Assembly: GCF_007746795.1 (NCBI RefSeq)
Contig: NZ_CP036343.1
Span: forward strand, 4,997,357 to 5,061,356
From: Gimesia algae
GTDB lineage: Bacteria > Planctomycetota > Planctomycetia > Planctomycetales > Planctomycetaceae
Length of the DNA: 64,000 nucleotides
Reading direction: 5' to 3'
The notes below the pieces were generated by a model. It worked only from the letters and a program-made list of their open reading frames with translations. It searched no databases and was not told where the DNA came from. Shown here in pieces: positions 1 to 9,269 of the stretch (position 1 is its first letter; each line of letters starts with the position of its first letter). The position numbers and the translations under genes are program-made.

Positions 1-628
1 GATCATTCTCCCGGTCGCCCACCAGCACACGGCCTTTCGCATCAACAATGATCGAATGCGGCAGATTGAATTCACCAGGTCCCTTGCCGGGGGTCCCCCA
101 CTGGCCCAAATATTTTCCGTTCGCCGCAAACTTCAGCACGCGACTGTTGCCGTAGCCGTCTGAAATGAAAATGTTCCCCTGCGGTCCGAATGCGATATCG
201 GTCGGCTTGTTGAACCGGTCCCGGCTGTCACCCGGCTTGCCTGCCTGCCCCAGCGCCAGCAGCAGTTTTCCTTCCGGGTTGAACTGAAACACCATGTGAT
301 TGCCGATATCAGTCACCCAGATAGTGTCATCCGGGGCAACACGCAGGCCATGCGCCTGACCGATCAGTTTGTCCCCCCATGAGCGCACAAACTTGCCACT
401 CTGGTCAAAACAGAGAATCGGCTGTGCCCCCCGGTGAAACAGATACATGCGCCCTTTGCTGTCGAAATCCACAGCCGAACAGGGTCCCAGTGCAAGGCCT
501 TCCGGCAGCTCAATATTGATTGCCGCGGGTTCAAAGTTGATTTTGTCCGCTGCAAAAGTAAACTCGGCCGTCAGTATCAGACAGATTATTGGGAAACTCA
601 AAAGACAGAAACGGCGAGGCAGATTCAT
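1..628 (-). CDS. NHL-repeat beta-propeller secreted protein (3' part outside window)
   Basis: The gene runs off the left edge; 209 codons are visible. It starts at an ATG read leftward from 628, with GGAG about 8 bases upstream. The N-terminus is a signal peptide (MNLPRRFCLLSFP, then a hydrophobic run ending ...FTFAA). The body shows repeated NHL/SMP-30-type blades: 'GLALGPCSAVDFDSKGRMYL', 'AHGLRVAPDDTIWVTDIGNH', 'FNKPTDIAFGPQGNIFISDG' and 'FNLPHSIIVDAKGRVLVGD'. Such proteins are extracytoplasmic six-bladed propellers, sometimes lactonase-like or peptidylglycine-lyase-like. No catalytic residues can be assigned from this part. The fold is clear; the function is not. Confidence 0.8.
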   Translation of the reverse strand, partial: MNLPRRFCLLSFPIICLILTAEFTFAADKINFEPAAINIELPEGLALGPCSAVDFDSKGRMYLFHRGAQPILCFDQSGKFVRSWGDKLIGQAHGLRVAPDDTIWVTDIGNHMVFQFNPEGKLLLALGQAGKPGDSRDRFNKPTDIAFGPQGNIFISDGYGNSRVLKFAANGKYLGQWGTPGKGPGEFNLPHSIIVDAKGRVLVGDREND

Positions 629-883
629 GCGGGTGACTCCAGAGAGTATTCAAATTGTTGACTGTTTCAGGAACAGTTCACTTCAGCTTTTCTTTTAATG
701 AGTGTACGCGGCTCAGACATCTGTGTCGAGTTTCAAACTACAAACAGGAAACCGCCTTGGATTGACAACTTCCCGGAAACCCTTTATTGATAAGTTTTTC
801 GGACGGGCACATCAGTGTACCGCTACCGCCCCACCACCTGATCCGTATGTATCAAGTCGTGTGTTGAATATCAGGTATCATCC

Positions 884-1477
884 ATGGACCCCCGTATCAA
901 GTTACTCTTCAGTGGCCTGGCGATCATAATCACCTTCACCGCTTTTATTCCCTATATACGGGGGATTCTGGCAGGACGAATCAGACCTCATCTGTTCTCC
1001 TGGCTGATCTGGGGCACGACCACACTGATTGTGTTTTTCGCCCAACTCGAAGCAAACGGGGGAATCGGCGCCTGGCCGATTGGCATTTCAGGAACAATCA
1101 CCGTCTACATCGCTTTTCTGTCTTATATTAAGCGCGGAGATATTTCCGTCACGCGACTGGATCGACTGTTTTTCAGCGCCGCCCTGCTCTCGATCCCCTG
1201 CTGGTATTTCACATCCAACCCGATGTGGGCCGTCATCCTGCTGACGGTCATTGATCTGCTGGGCTTCGGGCCGACCATCCGCAAAGCCTACGATCATCCG
1301 TTTGAAGAAAGCATTCTGTTTATTTTTTTATTCTTCATCAGAAACACCTTCGCGCTGCTGGCGCTGGAATCGTATTCCCTGACCACCGTGCTGTTTCCGC
1401 TGTCCATCAGCTGCGTCTGCCTGTTCTTAACTCTGCTGATCAGTTATCGACGCCGGGTTGTACTGGCAGACCGTTAG
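884..1477 (+). CDS. PQ-loop-like multi-pass inner membrane protein
   Basis: A 197-residue, very hydrophobic protein with about six to seven predicted membrane helices. The ATG at 884 has AGG 8 bases upstream. Two segments resemble the proline-containing PQ-loop repeats of SWEET/semiSWEET-type carriers: 'TAFIPYIRGILAGRIRPHLF' near residues 19-38 and 'GFGPTIRKAYDHPFEES' near residues 127-143. They are each followed by helical stretches, suggesting an internal duplication. That relation is inferred by eye. The gene converges on the kinase gene with only 24 bp between the stops and has no obvious operon partner. The substrate is unknown. Confidence 0.7.
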   Translation: MDPRIKLLFSGLAIIITFTAFIPYIRGILAGRIRPHLFSWLIWGTTTLIVFFAQLEANGGIGAWPIGISGTITVYIAFLSYIKRGDISVTRLDRLFFSAALLSIPCWYFTSNPMWAVILLTVIDLLGFGPTIRKAYDHPFEESILFIFLFFIRNTFALLALESYSLTTVLFPLSISCVCLFLTLLISYRRRVVLADR

Positions 1478-1501
1478 CACGTTAATGCTACACACGGGCT
1501 T

Positions 1502-4500
1502 TTATTCCAACGTTTCGCTGGCCGCGTCCATCTCTTTCCCTGGTTCTGCTATTGAAAATTGAATCTCTCCCGTCTTAAATGGGGGCGCATTCTTATCAGC
1601 GTAATTTGGTAAGGTAAAGCGGACACGCACCGACTGCCCGGGTTTCGACTGAATCACAGTTTCTGCCTGCCCCCGCTCCACTTCTCCCAGGCGAATCGGC
1701 AGACCTCGGATTTCATGCTGAGCACCAAAACCAAAGGGCAGTAACCACCAGCCTACCGGTCCTGCCGGTTTTCTGTCCTGATCAATGCTGATCGATTTGC
1801 CAGTTTCATCCAGGGCAGAGAGTTTCGTGTAGTAATTGTGAGTCAATAAACGGGGAAGCATAATTTCGACGAATTGATTCCCTGTGTTACGATAATAAAA
1901 TCGAGGCAGTACCTGCTGCCCGATCGCGTATTGTTCATTATCGGGCTCGAAACGGACTCCTGCCTGTAATCCGTTTTTGGCAACTGGCCCCCATGCAATC
2001 TTCCCGTTATCGATCGCCTGTGAGCGAATAAACTGTTTTCTGAGAATGATTGTATAACGGGGATAGGGAACATTATTCTCAATGCGAGGTAATGTCAGCC
2101 GAATCGACCAGATCAGATACTCATAACCATCACCTGGTTGAAACAGTGTCAGAAGTTCAAAGCCGACATCTTCCGGTAGCTGACGCTGATCGGCAATTTT
2201 CTGCAACATCGAGAATTCCGCATTGGTTACGTCCAGCTCATTGCGTCTGATTTTCATTCGGCGGATCGCTGCGACAACTTCCTCTTCCGTTAAAGGCGGT
2301 TGATCCATTCCTCCCAGGCTCCGATGTGCGGAATTGAAACCATGGATTGCCGCAGCCAGTGGCGTGTCATCTGGCATTTTGGGTCCCGGTTCGTTGAGTT
2401 TGACAGCCTGTCCTGCCGCATCCAGTTGATTGAACAGTCGCGTCCGCACCTCGTGTCTGAACGGTGCCCCCTGGGATTGATCAAGAACCAGTTGAACCTG
2501 CCAGCCCTGAAAACGTTCCTCGTCCGCGCCGTCGACTTCAGATACGAATTCCAATCGCCAGTCAGCAGCGAGTCTACGCAGCTCTGCGATTTCACGAAAT
2601 TGTTGTAGCTGTTCCGCGGAAAGTCCGGGAATCTTCTTGTCCAGCAAAGCCCAGCGAACCGACGCCACCACTTCGTCATCGGTCAGAAGCGGCTGCCCTT
2701 TGTCGACGGGATCCAACTGCTGTTGCTGGTTAAATTCCTGGACGACATCGGAAAGTTGCCTGCTGCCTGCCGGAACGATTTTCAAATCGCGACAGAACGC
2801 CGCTATCTTCTCTACCGGAACCATATACGATTTATTCGCATTCTCTCCCAGAAAGCGGGTCCCCAGTAATGTCAGTCCCGCCAGTTGCCCCTCCTTGAAC
2901 AGAGGAGTTCCTTCGGGAAGACTGCGATCCAGTTGAATGAGGCCTTCATACCGATGTTCTTTCTTTAAAGGAGGCAACGCCAGTTCCGCTTGATTGTCAA
3001 AGGACACGATGCGTGCTGCCTGCGGAGTTAAAGTCAAGTGCGGGGAACTCCCGGGATACATGGCCGCGAGTTCATCGTCTACCGCCAGTAAAACATAATC
3101 TGACGGCTGATAGTCGGTCAACTTCTGCTGTGTCCGATACACGAACAGTTCTTTCGTACTCTGCGGCAGATAGACCGCATCGATGGGTGGACGATTCGGA
3201 ATTTCAAGAAACGTCCGATCAACGGCATGGGGAGCCCCCTCGGGAATAATCCCTGCTGTCCCCGCGGTGACCACGCATGTTTCAGAACCGGCATCGACCA
3301 GAATTCCAGGTATCGCACGGCGGGACTGATCCCGAAAGTAGACCAGCACCAGTCTGGCTATTGCCTTTTCAGAGACTGTTTTCGGTGGTAACCCCTTCGA
3401 AGCGATACTTACCGATTGTTTGATCGCTGGTTTGATTGAAGTAGACCTGGATTCAGGAGAGAGTTTCAACTGGTCGCATAATTCGACCATTTTTCCCACT
3501 GGGACAACAAAGGTCCCCTGGGGATTATCATTCATATATCGGGGTCGGCTCCGAGTGATTCCCACAAGTTTTCCCTCTTTGAAGAGGGGAACTCCCGAAG
3601 GCAGCTGACGATCGATTCCGAATTCCACCAGCCGCGAAGTCTCTTTTTTCTTTCCGGTCGCGTCAGTTTTCGTTTTATGTTTCAGAGTGGTAATGCGCGT
3701 GGCATGAGGAGTCACATATAATTCGCTGGTCCCCCCCAACAGAATCGCCGATAACTGATCTCCGACAGCCAGCTGAATCTCATCCACCGGTCGATAGTCG
3801 GTTAGCTTTCGCTCCGTACGGTAAAGGAATAAATCTTTCGTACTCTCTTTCTGATATTCGAGCCCAATCTTTCCCCGTCCCGGGATGTCGAGGTACATTT
3901 GCGCGGCAATCGGCGGTTTCCCCTCGGGGCCCAGGCCGGCTGTGATCACATAGGTTTCAGCGCCGGCGTTCACCATGACGCCACGCACGGCCCGATGCGT
4001 TCGATTCTGAAACGAAATCAGAGTCAGTTGGGCAATCGCTTTTTCCGCAGCCGTTTTTGGTCGGACCTTGATCGATTCTTCCGTACTTCCAAAAAATTCG
4101 GGGTGGAGCTGACGGATTGCATTACCTGCACTCTCTGAAGGTGGAGCAGGACGACTTTTCAAATAGGAATTCAGCGCAGTCAGAGTGCCCGGCTTCAGAC
4201 TTTCGACCAGGTTACCGACCTCGGCCGGCGTGTCATGCGGATTCTCATGAATTCGTCCGATCGATTGATTCTCTTCTACTTTGATGATGTCAATCTTACC
4301 TCTCACAAGCCCCTGATCCAGGGCAATCAGTTTCATCCCGACTTTGATTCCGTCTTTCTTTCCTATCGAAAGGACCGCTTTCCCACCAGCGACAGAGATC
4401 ACCTGTCCCTTTATGGATATGTTGTCTGTAGGGACATTTGCTTCAGGCGAACGAACCCATAACAGATCGGCCAATTCCGGTGTCCCCGGATTCACACGCG

Positions 4501-6034
4501 ACTGGCGACTGGTGGTCCAGGCACCGCGAATTTCATCATCGGCGAGTCGAATGGAAAGTTTACCGAAACGTGCCTCACCCTCACGCCAGGTTCCGTTAAA
4601 GCGACGTTCGATGCGCGACCATTTTAAATCGACCGTGCCCGAGGCAACATTGTCCGGCTGTTTGTAGGTCCCTGCATAAAGTCCTGCTTCCTCGCGGTTC
4701 AATATGACTGTCCCCCAGCCTTCACTCTTCCATTCACCGGCAATGTCAGGCGGTTCGGTGGCCTGCCAGAAACACATTCCCAGTACCACAGCGGACAGAG
4801 CAGCGAGCATGAGAAGCACTCCCGTTTTACGACCTGAGTTCGAAAAGAACCCACCGGGTTCTGTCTGACTTTCGAGAGAAGAAGGTAAAGGAACTTCCGT
4901 CGGTTGCTGCACGTGGGCCAGACATTCTTCCAGTACCCCTGAGACTTCACTGGCGGTCGCGAAACGAGCGGCGGGTTCTTTTTCTATCAGTCGGTTGACG
5001 ATCTGACAGAGCCATTCCGGAATCTCGGGATTGATTTCACGAATGGGTCGCGGCTCTTCATCCGTGATCCGTCGCAGTACGCCATAACTGGTTTCCGAAC
5101 GGAACGGAGGCCGACCGGTACACATCGTGTAGAGCACGCTGCCCAGGCTGAACAGGTCACTAGCCTGATCGACCGTCTCGCCGCGTGCCTGTTCGGGTGA
5201 CATGTATTGAGGCGTTCCTGCGATGATGCCGGTCCGCGTCAGACTGGCATCATCTGCGGCGCGGGCCAGACCAAAGTCCGTCAGCTTGACCCGTTCGACC
5301 CCATCCGCCAGCAGAATGTTCGCCGGTTTAACATCGCGGTGTACCAGTCCCTGCGCGTGAGCTGCCGCCAGTCCGTTGGCAGCCTGCATACCAATCCGCA
5401 GAATCTCCACCAGAGCCAGTGGTCCGGTATCATCCAGTCGACGCTGTAAAGAGGGTCCTCGTACATAAGACATCACCAGATAAGGTAGCCCCTCGGTTTC
5501 CGCCACGCCATGAATTTCAATCACACTGTCATGCACGACCGCAGCGGCAGCTTGCGCTTCTCGTGAAAACCGTTTACGCGCGGCTCCACTGCTGCCCAGA
5601 TGCGGTGCCAGAATTTTGATAGCGACATATCGATTTAATGCGGGGTCGAAGGCTTTCAAGACTACGCCCATCCCTCCCGCGCCGATGACCCCCACAATCT
5701 CATACGTTCCCAGGCGGCCCAGCATCCGCTCATCATCCGAGGGGGCCAGCAGGTTCATGACGGAACTGTGAGAGAATGATGCTTCATTTACTCTAACCGC
5801 ATCCAGAGCAGAATCCTTCCCACCCGGATATTCCAGCGTGAGCGTCTCGTCCTGAAGCGAATCCCGGAGTGACACCCAGATATCGTCGCTGGCTGCGCCC
5901 GCTTCCAGTTGCTGGCGGCAATCGCTGCATTCATCCAGATGGAGTTCAAAATCAGCCTGTTCCCCTGCGCTCATTTTCTGCTGCAGGAACAGTTCGATCG
6001 ATTCGGGATGACATGTCGTTGATTTGTTTTTCAT
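1502..6034 (-). CDS. Giant Ser/Thr protein kinase with zinc-finger N-terminus and tandem protease-like C-terminal domains
   Basis: A 1510-residue protein. The ATG at 6034 is chosen because AGGAG lies 8 bases upstream; a longer frame opens at 6061. Residues 32-39 give HxxxCxxC, an anti-sigma-type zinc finger. Residues about 108-366 are a Hanks-type kinase: GAGGMG loop, AIK lysine (K140), HRDVKPAN (D234), DFG (D253) and GTPQYMSPE. A membrane helix lies at about 404-424, so the rest should be extracytoplasmic. The outside part has a small beta domain (430-510), a module (541-615) shared with the M56 protein at 22398, two related trypsin-fold-like domains (660-860 and 880-1086), and two copies of a region beginning 'DDEVVASVRW' / 'EEEVVAAIRR'. 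It lies 56 bp downstream of an ECF sigma gene, a common planctomycete pairing. It probably transduces an outside signal to the sigma factor. Confidence 0.9.
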   Translation of the reverse strand: MKNKSTTCHPESIELFLQQKMSAGEQADFELHLDECSDCRQQLEAGAASDDIWVSLRDSLQDETLTLEYPGGKDSALDAVRVNEASFSHSSVMNLLAPSDDERMLGRLGTYEIVGVIGAGGMGVVLKAFDPALNRYVAIKILAPHLGSSGAARKRFSREAQAAAAVVHDSVIEIHGVAETEGLPYLVMSYVRGPSLQRRLDDTGPLALVEILRIGMQAANGLAAAHAQGLVHRDVKPANILLADGVERVKLTDFGLARAADDASLTRTGIIAGTPQYMSPEQARGETVDQASDLFSLGSVLYTMCTGRPPFRSETSYGVLRRITDEEPRPIREINPEIPEWLCQIVNRLIEKEPAARFATASEVSGVLEECLAHVQQPTEVPLPSSLESQTEPGGFFSNSGRKTGVLLMLAALSAVVLGMCFWQATEPPDIAGEWKSEGWGTVILNREEAGLYAGTYKQPDNVASGTVDLKWSRIERRFNGTWREGEARFGKLSIRLADDEIRGAWTTSRQSRVNPGTPELADLLWVRSPEANVPTDNISIKGQVISVAGGKAVLSIGKKDGIKVGMKLIALDQGLVRGKIDIIKVEENQSIGRIHENPHDTPAEVGNLVESLKPGTLTALNSYLKSRPAPPSESAGNAIRQLHPEFFGSTEESIKVRPKTAAEKAIAQLTLISFQNRTHRAVRGVMVNAGAETYVITAGLGPEGKPPIAAQMYLDIPGRGKIGLEYQKESTKDLFLYRTERKLTDYRPVDEIQLAVGDQLSAILLGGTSELYVTPHATRITTLKHKTKTDATGKKKETSRLVEFGIDRQLPSGVPLFKEGKLVGITRSRPRYMNDNPQGTFVVPVGKMVELCDQLKLSPESRSTSIKPAIKQSVSIASKGLPPKTVSEKAIARLVLVYFRDQSRRAIPGILVDAGSETCVVTAGTAGIIPEGAPHAVDRTFLEIPNRPPIDAVYLPQSTKELFVYRTQQKLTDYQPSDYVLLAVDDELAAMYPGSSPHLTLTPQAARIVSFDNQAELALPPLKKEHRYEGLIQLDRSLPEGTPLFKEGQLAGLTLLGTRFLGENANKSYMVPVEKIAAFCRDLKIVPAGSRQLSDVVQEFNQQQQLDPVDKGQPLLTDDEVVASVRWALLDKKIPGLSAEQLQQFREIAELRRLAADWRLEFVSEVDGADEERFQGWQVQLVLDQSQGAPFRHEVRTRLFNQLDAAGQAVKLNEPGPKMPDDTPLAAAIHGFNSAHRSLGGMDQPPLTEEEVVAAIRRMKIRRNELDVTNAEFSMLQKIADQRQLPEDVGFELLTLFQPGDGYEYLIWSIRLTLPRIENNVPYPRYTIILRKQFIRSQAIDNGKIAWGPVAKNGLQAGVRFEPDNEQYAIGQQVLPRFYYRNTGNQFVEIMLPRLLTHNYYTKLSALDETGKSISIDQDRKPAGPVGWWLLPFGFGAQHEIRGLPIRLGEVERGQAETVIQSKPGQSVRVRFTLPNYADKNAPPFKTGEIQFSIAEPGKEMDAASETLE

Positions 6035-6090
6035 TCTGTTATCTCCTGACAACTGATACACACAGCCCTCTCGCTTCTAACAGGTGTGTG

Positions 6091-6687
6091 TTACATTTCC
6101 CGTTCATACTCCGCCGCCTTCTCCTGGATTCTGCGCACCACGCGACTGCGGGCAGCATAAATGGCACCTCGATTTTTGCCATACTCTTGCGCGACAACTT
6201 CGATCTCGCGTCCCTCAACTGCGGTCAACCAGAACAGATTCCAGGTATCCTCATGAAATTCCTGACGCACGTGCCGGGCAGCCCAGCGAAAGACTTCCCG
6301 CCGATACTCTAACCGCAACAGGCTCGAATCGGGTCCGTTATGCGAAGCGTGTTCATTCAGTAATGCCTGCAATTCCGATTTGCCTGAACCCCGATCAGGC
6401 TTGCCGCGCATCAGCGCATTGAGAATGGCGTTATGCGCCACACGATGCAGCCACGTGCGGAATTTTGCCCGCTCTGGATCATGGGGACGCTGCTCGACCG
6501 CTTTGGAAATGGCTACCAGAACCAGTTGCGCCACATCATCGGCATCCGCTTCCTGCATTCCTTTTTGACGCGCCATTCTCAAAATCACCGGCCGATAGAT
6601 TTCCACGAACTCATGCCACGCCGCCTGATCCGCAGGATCGCGGACGCGAATCAGCAAACTGGCTCGTGTATCAGGAGTTGCGTTCAT
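6091..6687 (-). CDS. ECF-type RNA polymerase sigma factor
   Basis: 198 residues, the usual size for an ECF sigma factor. Region 2 is visible in the first half ('WHEFVEIYRPVILRMARQKG', 'ADADDVAQLVLVAISK', 'RFRTWLH'-type core reading KFRTWLHRVAHNAILN). Region 4 is at the end ('WLTAVEGREIEVVAQEYG' followed by a helix 'NRGAIYAARSRVVRRIQEK'). It precedes the kinase gene in the same direction with a 56-bp gap, so the two are likely co-transcribed. Planctomycete sigma factors of this kind usually lack a classical anti-sigma gene and are thought to be controlled by the neighbouring kinase. That coupling is inferred here. Confidence 0.92.
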   Translation of the reverse strand: MNATPDTRASLLIRVRDPADQAAWHEFVEIYRPVILRMARQKGMQEADADDVAQLVLVAISKAVEQRPHDPERAKFRTWLHRVAHNAILNALMRGKPDRGSGKSELQALLNEHASHNGPDSSLLRLEYRREVFRWAARHVRQEFHEDTWNLFWLTAVEGREIEVVAQEYGKNRGAIYAARSRVVRRIQEKAAEYEREM

Positions 6688-6845
6688 AATTGTGTACTTT
6701 CTTTATCCTGTTATACACAGTACGATCCCGCATCTGACAGCCAAATCAGTATTCTTCAGAATTCTTTCGAAAGTCAACTTAAGTGGTGTCACGTCGCCAG
6801 GTTTCGGGAGCCAGTGCAGAATTCCAGTCTGATTCAACGACAAAC

Positions 6846-7431
6846 TTAAGAAACGCTCGATATATCTGATACCGGAGAAATCCATTGCCCAATCATATAA
6901 CCGGCGATACTAGCCAGTAAACCGGTCAGTTCCGGAGGAACGACTGTCAGAGCCGTCGCCAGTGTCCCGGTAGGAAGTGATTCTGCAGAAAGCAGCGAGA
7001 CTGCGACCTGCTGGCACATCCAGAACAGATAGCCCAGCGCCTGCACCACGCTGGAAACCAGTTCGGTTTTACACCCGTATTTCTGCGCGAACAGATCCCC
7101 CACCGTCAATAGTTACATCTCCCACACACGTCGGGCAAAGAAGAGTCCAGCGACAATCAGCGCCAGCCCGGACGCGAACGGATCAAGAATCGTTCCCCGC
7201 ACGCCCTCTTCGCGTGCCGCTTCACTGGAACCCAATACCGTCGCCGCCCCAAACCAGGTCGCCAGCAGCGTCCCCCACGCCAGCTATAAAGGCAGACGTC
7301 GCCCAGCCACGAGATAATCTTCTTCATTATTGACTTTGCTGCCGGCGTACATCCCCAGCCACCATTATCAGGATATACAAACCAAGTAGAATGCCAAGCC
7401 AGAACGTCATCATCAGTCTCATTGCTATCAT
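6846..7431 (-). pseudogene. Decayed sodium/solute symporter (SSS family) fragment
   Basis: Read leftward from 7431, the sequence gives symporter-like protein broken by one frameshift and two in-frame stops. The first piece is 'MIAMRLMMTFWLGILLGLY...' in one frame. A frame change near the words 'NNEEDYLVAGRRLPL' is followed by a TAG stop. Then come 'WGTLLATWFGAATVLGSS', 'GTILDPFASGLALIVAG' and 'LFFARRVWEM', then a TAA stop. The same frame continues as 'LTVGDLFAQKYG', 'SSVVQALGYLFW' and further helices before stopping at 6846. 'DYLVAGR' and 'TWFGAATV' are typical of the N-terminal part of SSS transporters. Only about 190 codons remain, so both truncation and point decay have occurred. Confidence 0.75.
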
Positions 7432-7750
7432 AATATAATCATTTTGAACTATATAATCATCTCGATTTTCGGGCACTGCTCCTCACAAACACAGCGCGGC
7501 CTCAACCAGAACAGCAATCGAATGGTACCGAGATCGTTTACTTTCTGCCCACGTTGATCAACGGCAACATGGAATTTTCTGAAAAATCCGTCTATCCGGC
7601 TGAATCTTTTTCCTCTTTTCAGAACCCCTCTGCCCTGGCCTCACATTTCCTGGAGCTCTTGATCTGATGTGATAAGTTTGTGAAGCAAAAGAAACCGTTC
7701 TGAATCCGTCTTAATCTAATGTCACTGAAACCTGCCTGTCGGGAAGAAAC
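7432..7750. other. Intergenic, no gene seen
   Basis: 319 bases between the symporter relic and the beta-lactamase-like gene. The left end is AT-rich and repeats TATAATCAT twice about 20 bases apart. No convincing frame, hairpin or consensus promoter was found, although the promoter of the downstream gene must lie here. Confidence 0.4.
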
Positions 7751-8896
7751 ATGAAGACCTCCACCAATCCTACACGTCCTGTCACTCTTTGTTCCTGTTT
7801 TCTGGCAGGGAGCTTTGCATTATTTTTCACCGTTCTCCCATTGGCTGCTGCGAACCCAACAGACTATCAGCAGAAACTTCCCGCTATTCGCAAGCTGGTC
7901 ACCGAGACCATGACAAAAGAAAAGTTGAAGGCAGTTCTGCTCGGGGTGACTGTTAAAGGAAAAGAACTCCTGATCCTGGCGGAAGGAGAAACGATGACGG
8001 GAATCCCCGCGACGGCTGACATGCATTTTCGCAATGGTAACGTCGCAGTAGCTTATATGGGCAATCTGTTCTATCAGCTCGTGGATGCCGGCATCGTGAA
8101 AGCCGACGATCCGGTAGGGAAATGGCTGCCCGACCTGCCTGAGTCGCAGACGGTCACACTCGAAATGCTTGTTAACGGCACTGCCGGCTACCCCGATTTC
8201 ATGCCCATGGATCTGTTTCAGAAAAAACTCTACGCCAACCCCTTCCATCAGTGGACGCCGCAGGAACTGAGCAGACTGGCTTTCACCAAGCAGCCTCTAT
8301 TCAACGCGGGCAGCGATTGGAACTACGCCCACACCAACTTCGTCATTCTGGGTCTCGCGCTGGAAAAGGCAGCTGGCAAACCTTTCGGCGAACTGATGCA
8401 GGAGCGCGTCCTTACTCCTTTTAGCATGCAGGAGACAGCCGCGCCAGGCACCCCTTACATTCCAGAGCCCGTCCTGCATTCCTATACTGATGAACGCGGC
8501 TTCTATGAAGACGCGACCTTCTGGAATCCTTCCTGGACGCTGGCACGCGGTGCGGTTCAATATTCGACCATCGGCGACACCCTCGCCGGCTTCCGCGCTG
8601 TCGGACAGGGAGAGCGACTGAAACCGGAAACCTTCCAGGCCATGCTCGCTCCCCAGACGCCCGGCATGAAGTTCTGGACGAAAGACATGTACTATGCCCA
8701 GGGGATCGTGGTCAATAAAGGCTGGCTCACCCAGGCCCCCAGTTTCGCCGGTCTCTTCGGCACAGCCGGCTATCACCCGGCCAAAGACATTACCATCGCC
8801 CTCTGGTGCACCCGCTCCATCGACGCGAGTTCAGAAGGCAACCCGATTTCCGGACTGTATCAACGGCTCACCAAAATCCTGACGTCGGAAAATTGA
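7751..8896 (+). CDS. Exported beta-lactamase-fold (serine hydrolase family) protein with altered active site
   Basis: 381 residues; signal peptide at about 12-34 ending 'LPLAAANP'. The architecture follows the beta-lactamase/class C serine hydrolase family: 'LVDAGIVKADDPVGKWLPDL', 'VTLEMLVNGTAGYPDF', 'NFVILGLALEKAAGKPFGEL', and a late 'GLFGTAGYHP'. The nucleophile motif is different. Where relatives read FRxGSxxK, this protein reads FRNGNVAV, so Ser becomes N97 and Lys becomes V100. The Y-x-N motif reads Y192-A-H194. It probably does not work by the usual acyl-enzyme mechanism. It may be a binding protein or use another mechanism; this is inference. It sits just upstream of a BlaI/M56 operon but has its own gap of 373 bp before it. 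Confidence 0.8.
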   Translation: MKTSTNPTRPVTLCSCFLAGSFALFFTVLPLAAANPTDYQQKLPAIRKLVTETMTKEKLKAVLLGVTVKGKELLILAEGETMTGIPATADMHFRNGNVAVAYMGNLFYQLVDAGIVKADDPVGKWLPDLPESQTVTLEMLVNGTAGYPDFMPMDLFQKKLYANPFHQWTPQELSRLAFTKQPLFNAGSDWNYAHTNFVILGLALEKAAGKPFGELMQERVLTPFSMQETAAPGTPYIPEPVLHSYTDERGFYEDATFWNPSWTLARGAVQYSTIGDTLAGFRAVGQGERLKPETFQAMLAPQTPGMKFWTKDMYYAQGIVVNKGWLTQAPSFAGLFGTAGYHPAKDITIALWCTRSIDASSEGNPISGLYQRLTKILTSEN

Positions 8897-9173
8897 ACCG
8901 GTTGAGTATCAGTGAGAGGTTTTTTCAGCCGACATCTAAAAAGTGTTGTTGCCCTGTAGCCATCTCCTGATTAACAGTTTAGAACGCTGTCGCCTGTCAC
9001 ACCATTTTCCAAACGCTTTTGTATCCTGAAGTCCTGCTCCCAACATCATCAGCGGGAAATCGGGTTTGTGATTTCGCATTCGATCTCTGTTCGTAATTCT
9101 CATCACATCACAACCCGAGAGAATTACTATCCAGTAACGATTCCCCGTCTTTTGAAAATACTTCGATATCGCC
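8897..9173. other. Intergenic upstream of the first BlaI promoter
   Basis: About 280 bases between the beta-lactamase-like gene and the BlaI promoter at 9174. No frame, strong hairpin or repeat was recognised. Confidence 0.4.
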
Positions 9174-9224
9174 TTGACAGTAGCACGCCACAGTGTTACA
9201 TTTTGTAGCGTTACACATTGTAAC
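9174..9224 (+). promoter_or_regulatory. Promoter and twin BlaI-type operators of BlaI/M56 pair 1
   Basis: TTGACA (9174-9179) and TACATT (9197-9202) are separated by 17 bases, a good sigma-70-type promoter. The -10 overlaps a dyad TACA-TTT-TGTA (9197-9207). A second, longer dyad GTTACA-CAT-TGTAAC (9210-9224) is centred 15 bases further on. TACA/TGTA half-sites are the classical BlaI/MecI recognition form. Binding would block this promoter, giving autorepression of the operon. Confidence 0.75.
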
Positions 9225-9269
9225 ACTTCTCGTTTATCAATGTCATCGTGACGTAATGGAATCTCTGTC

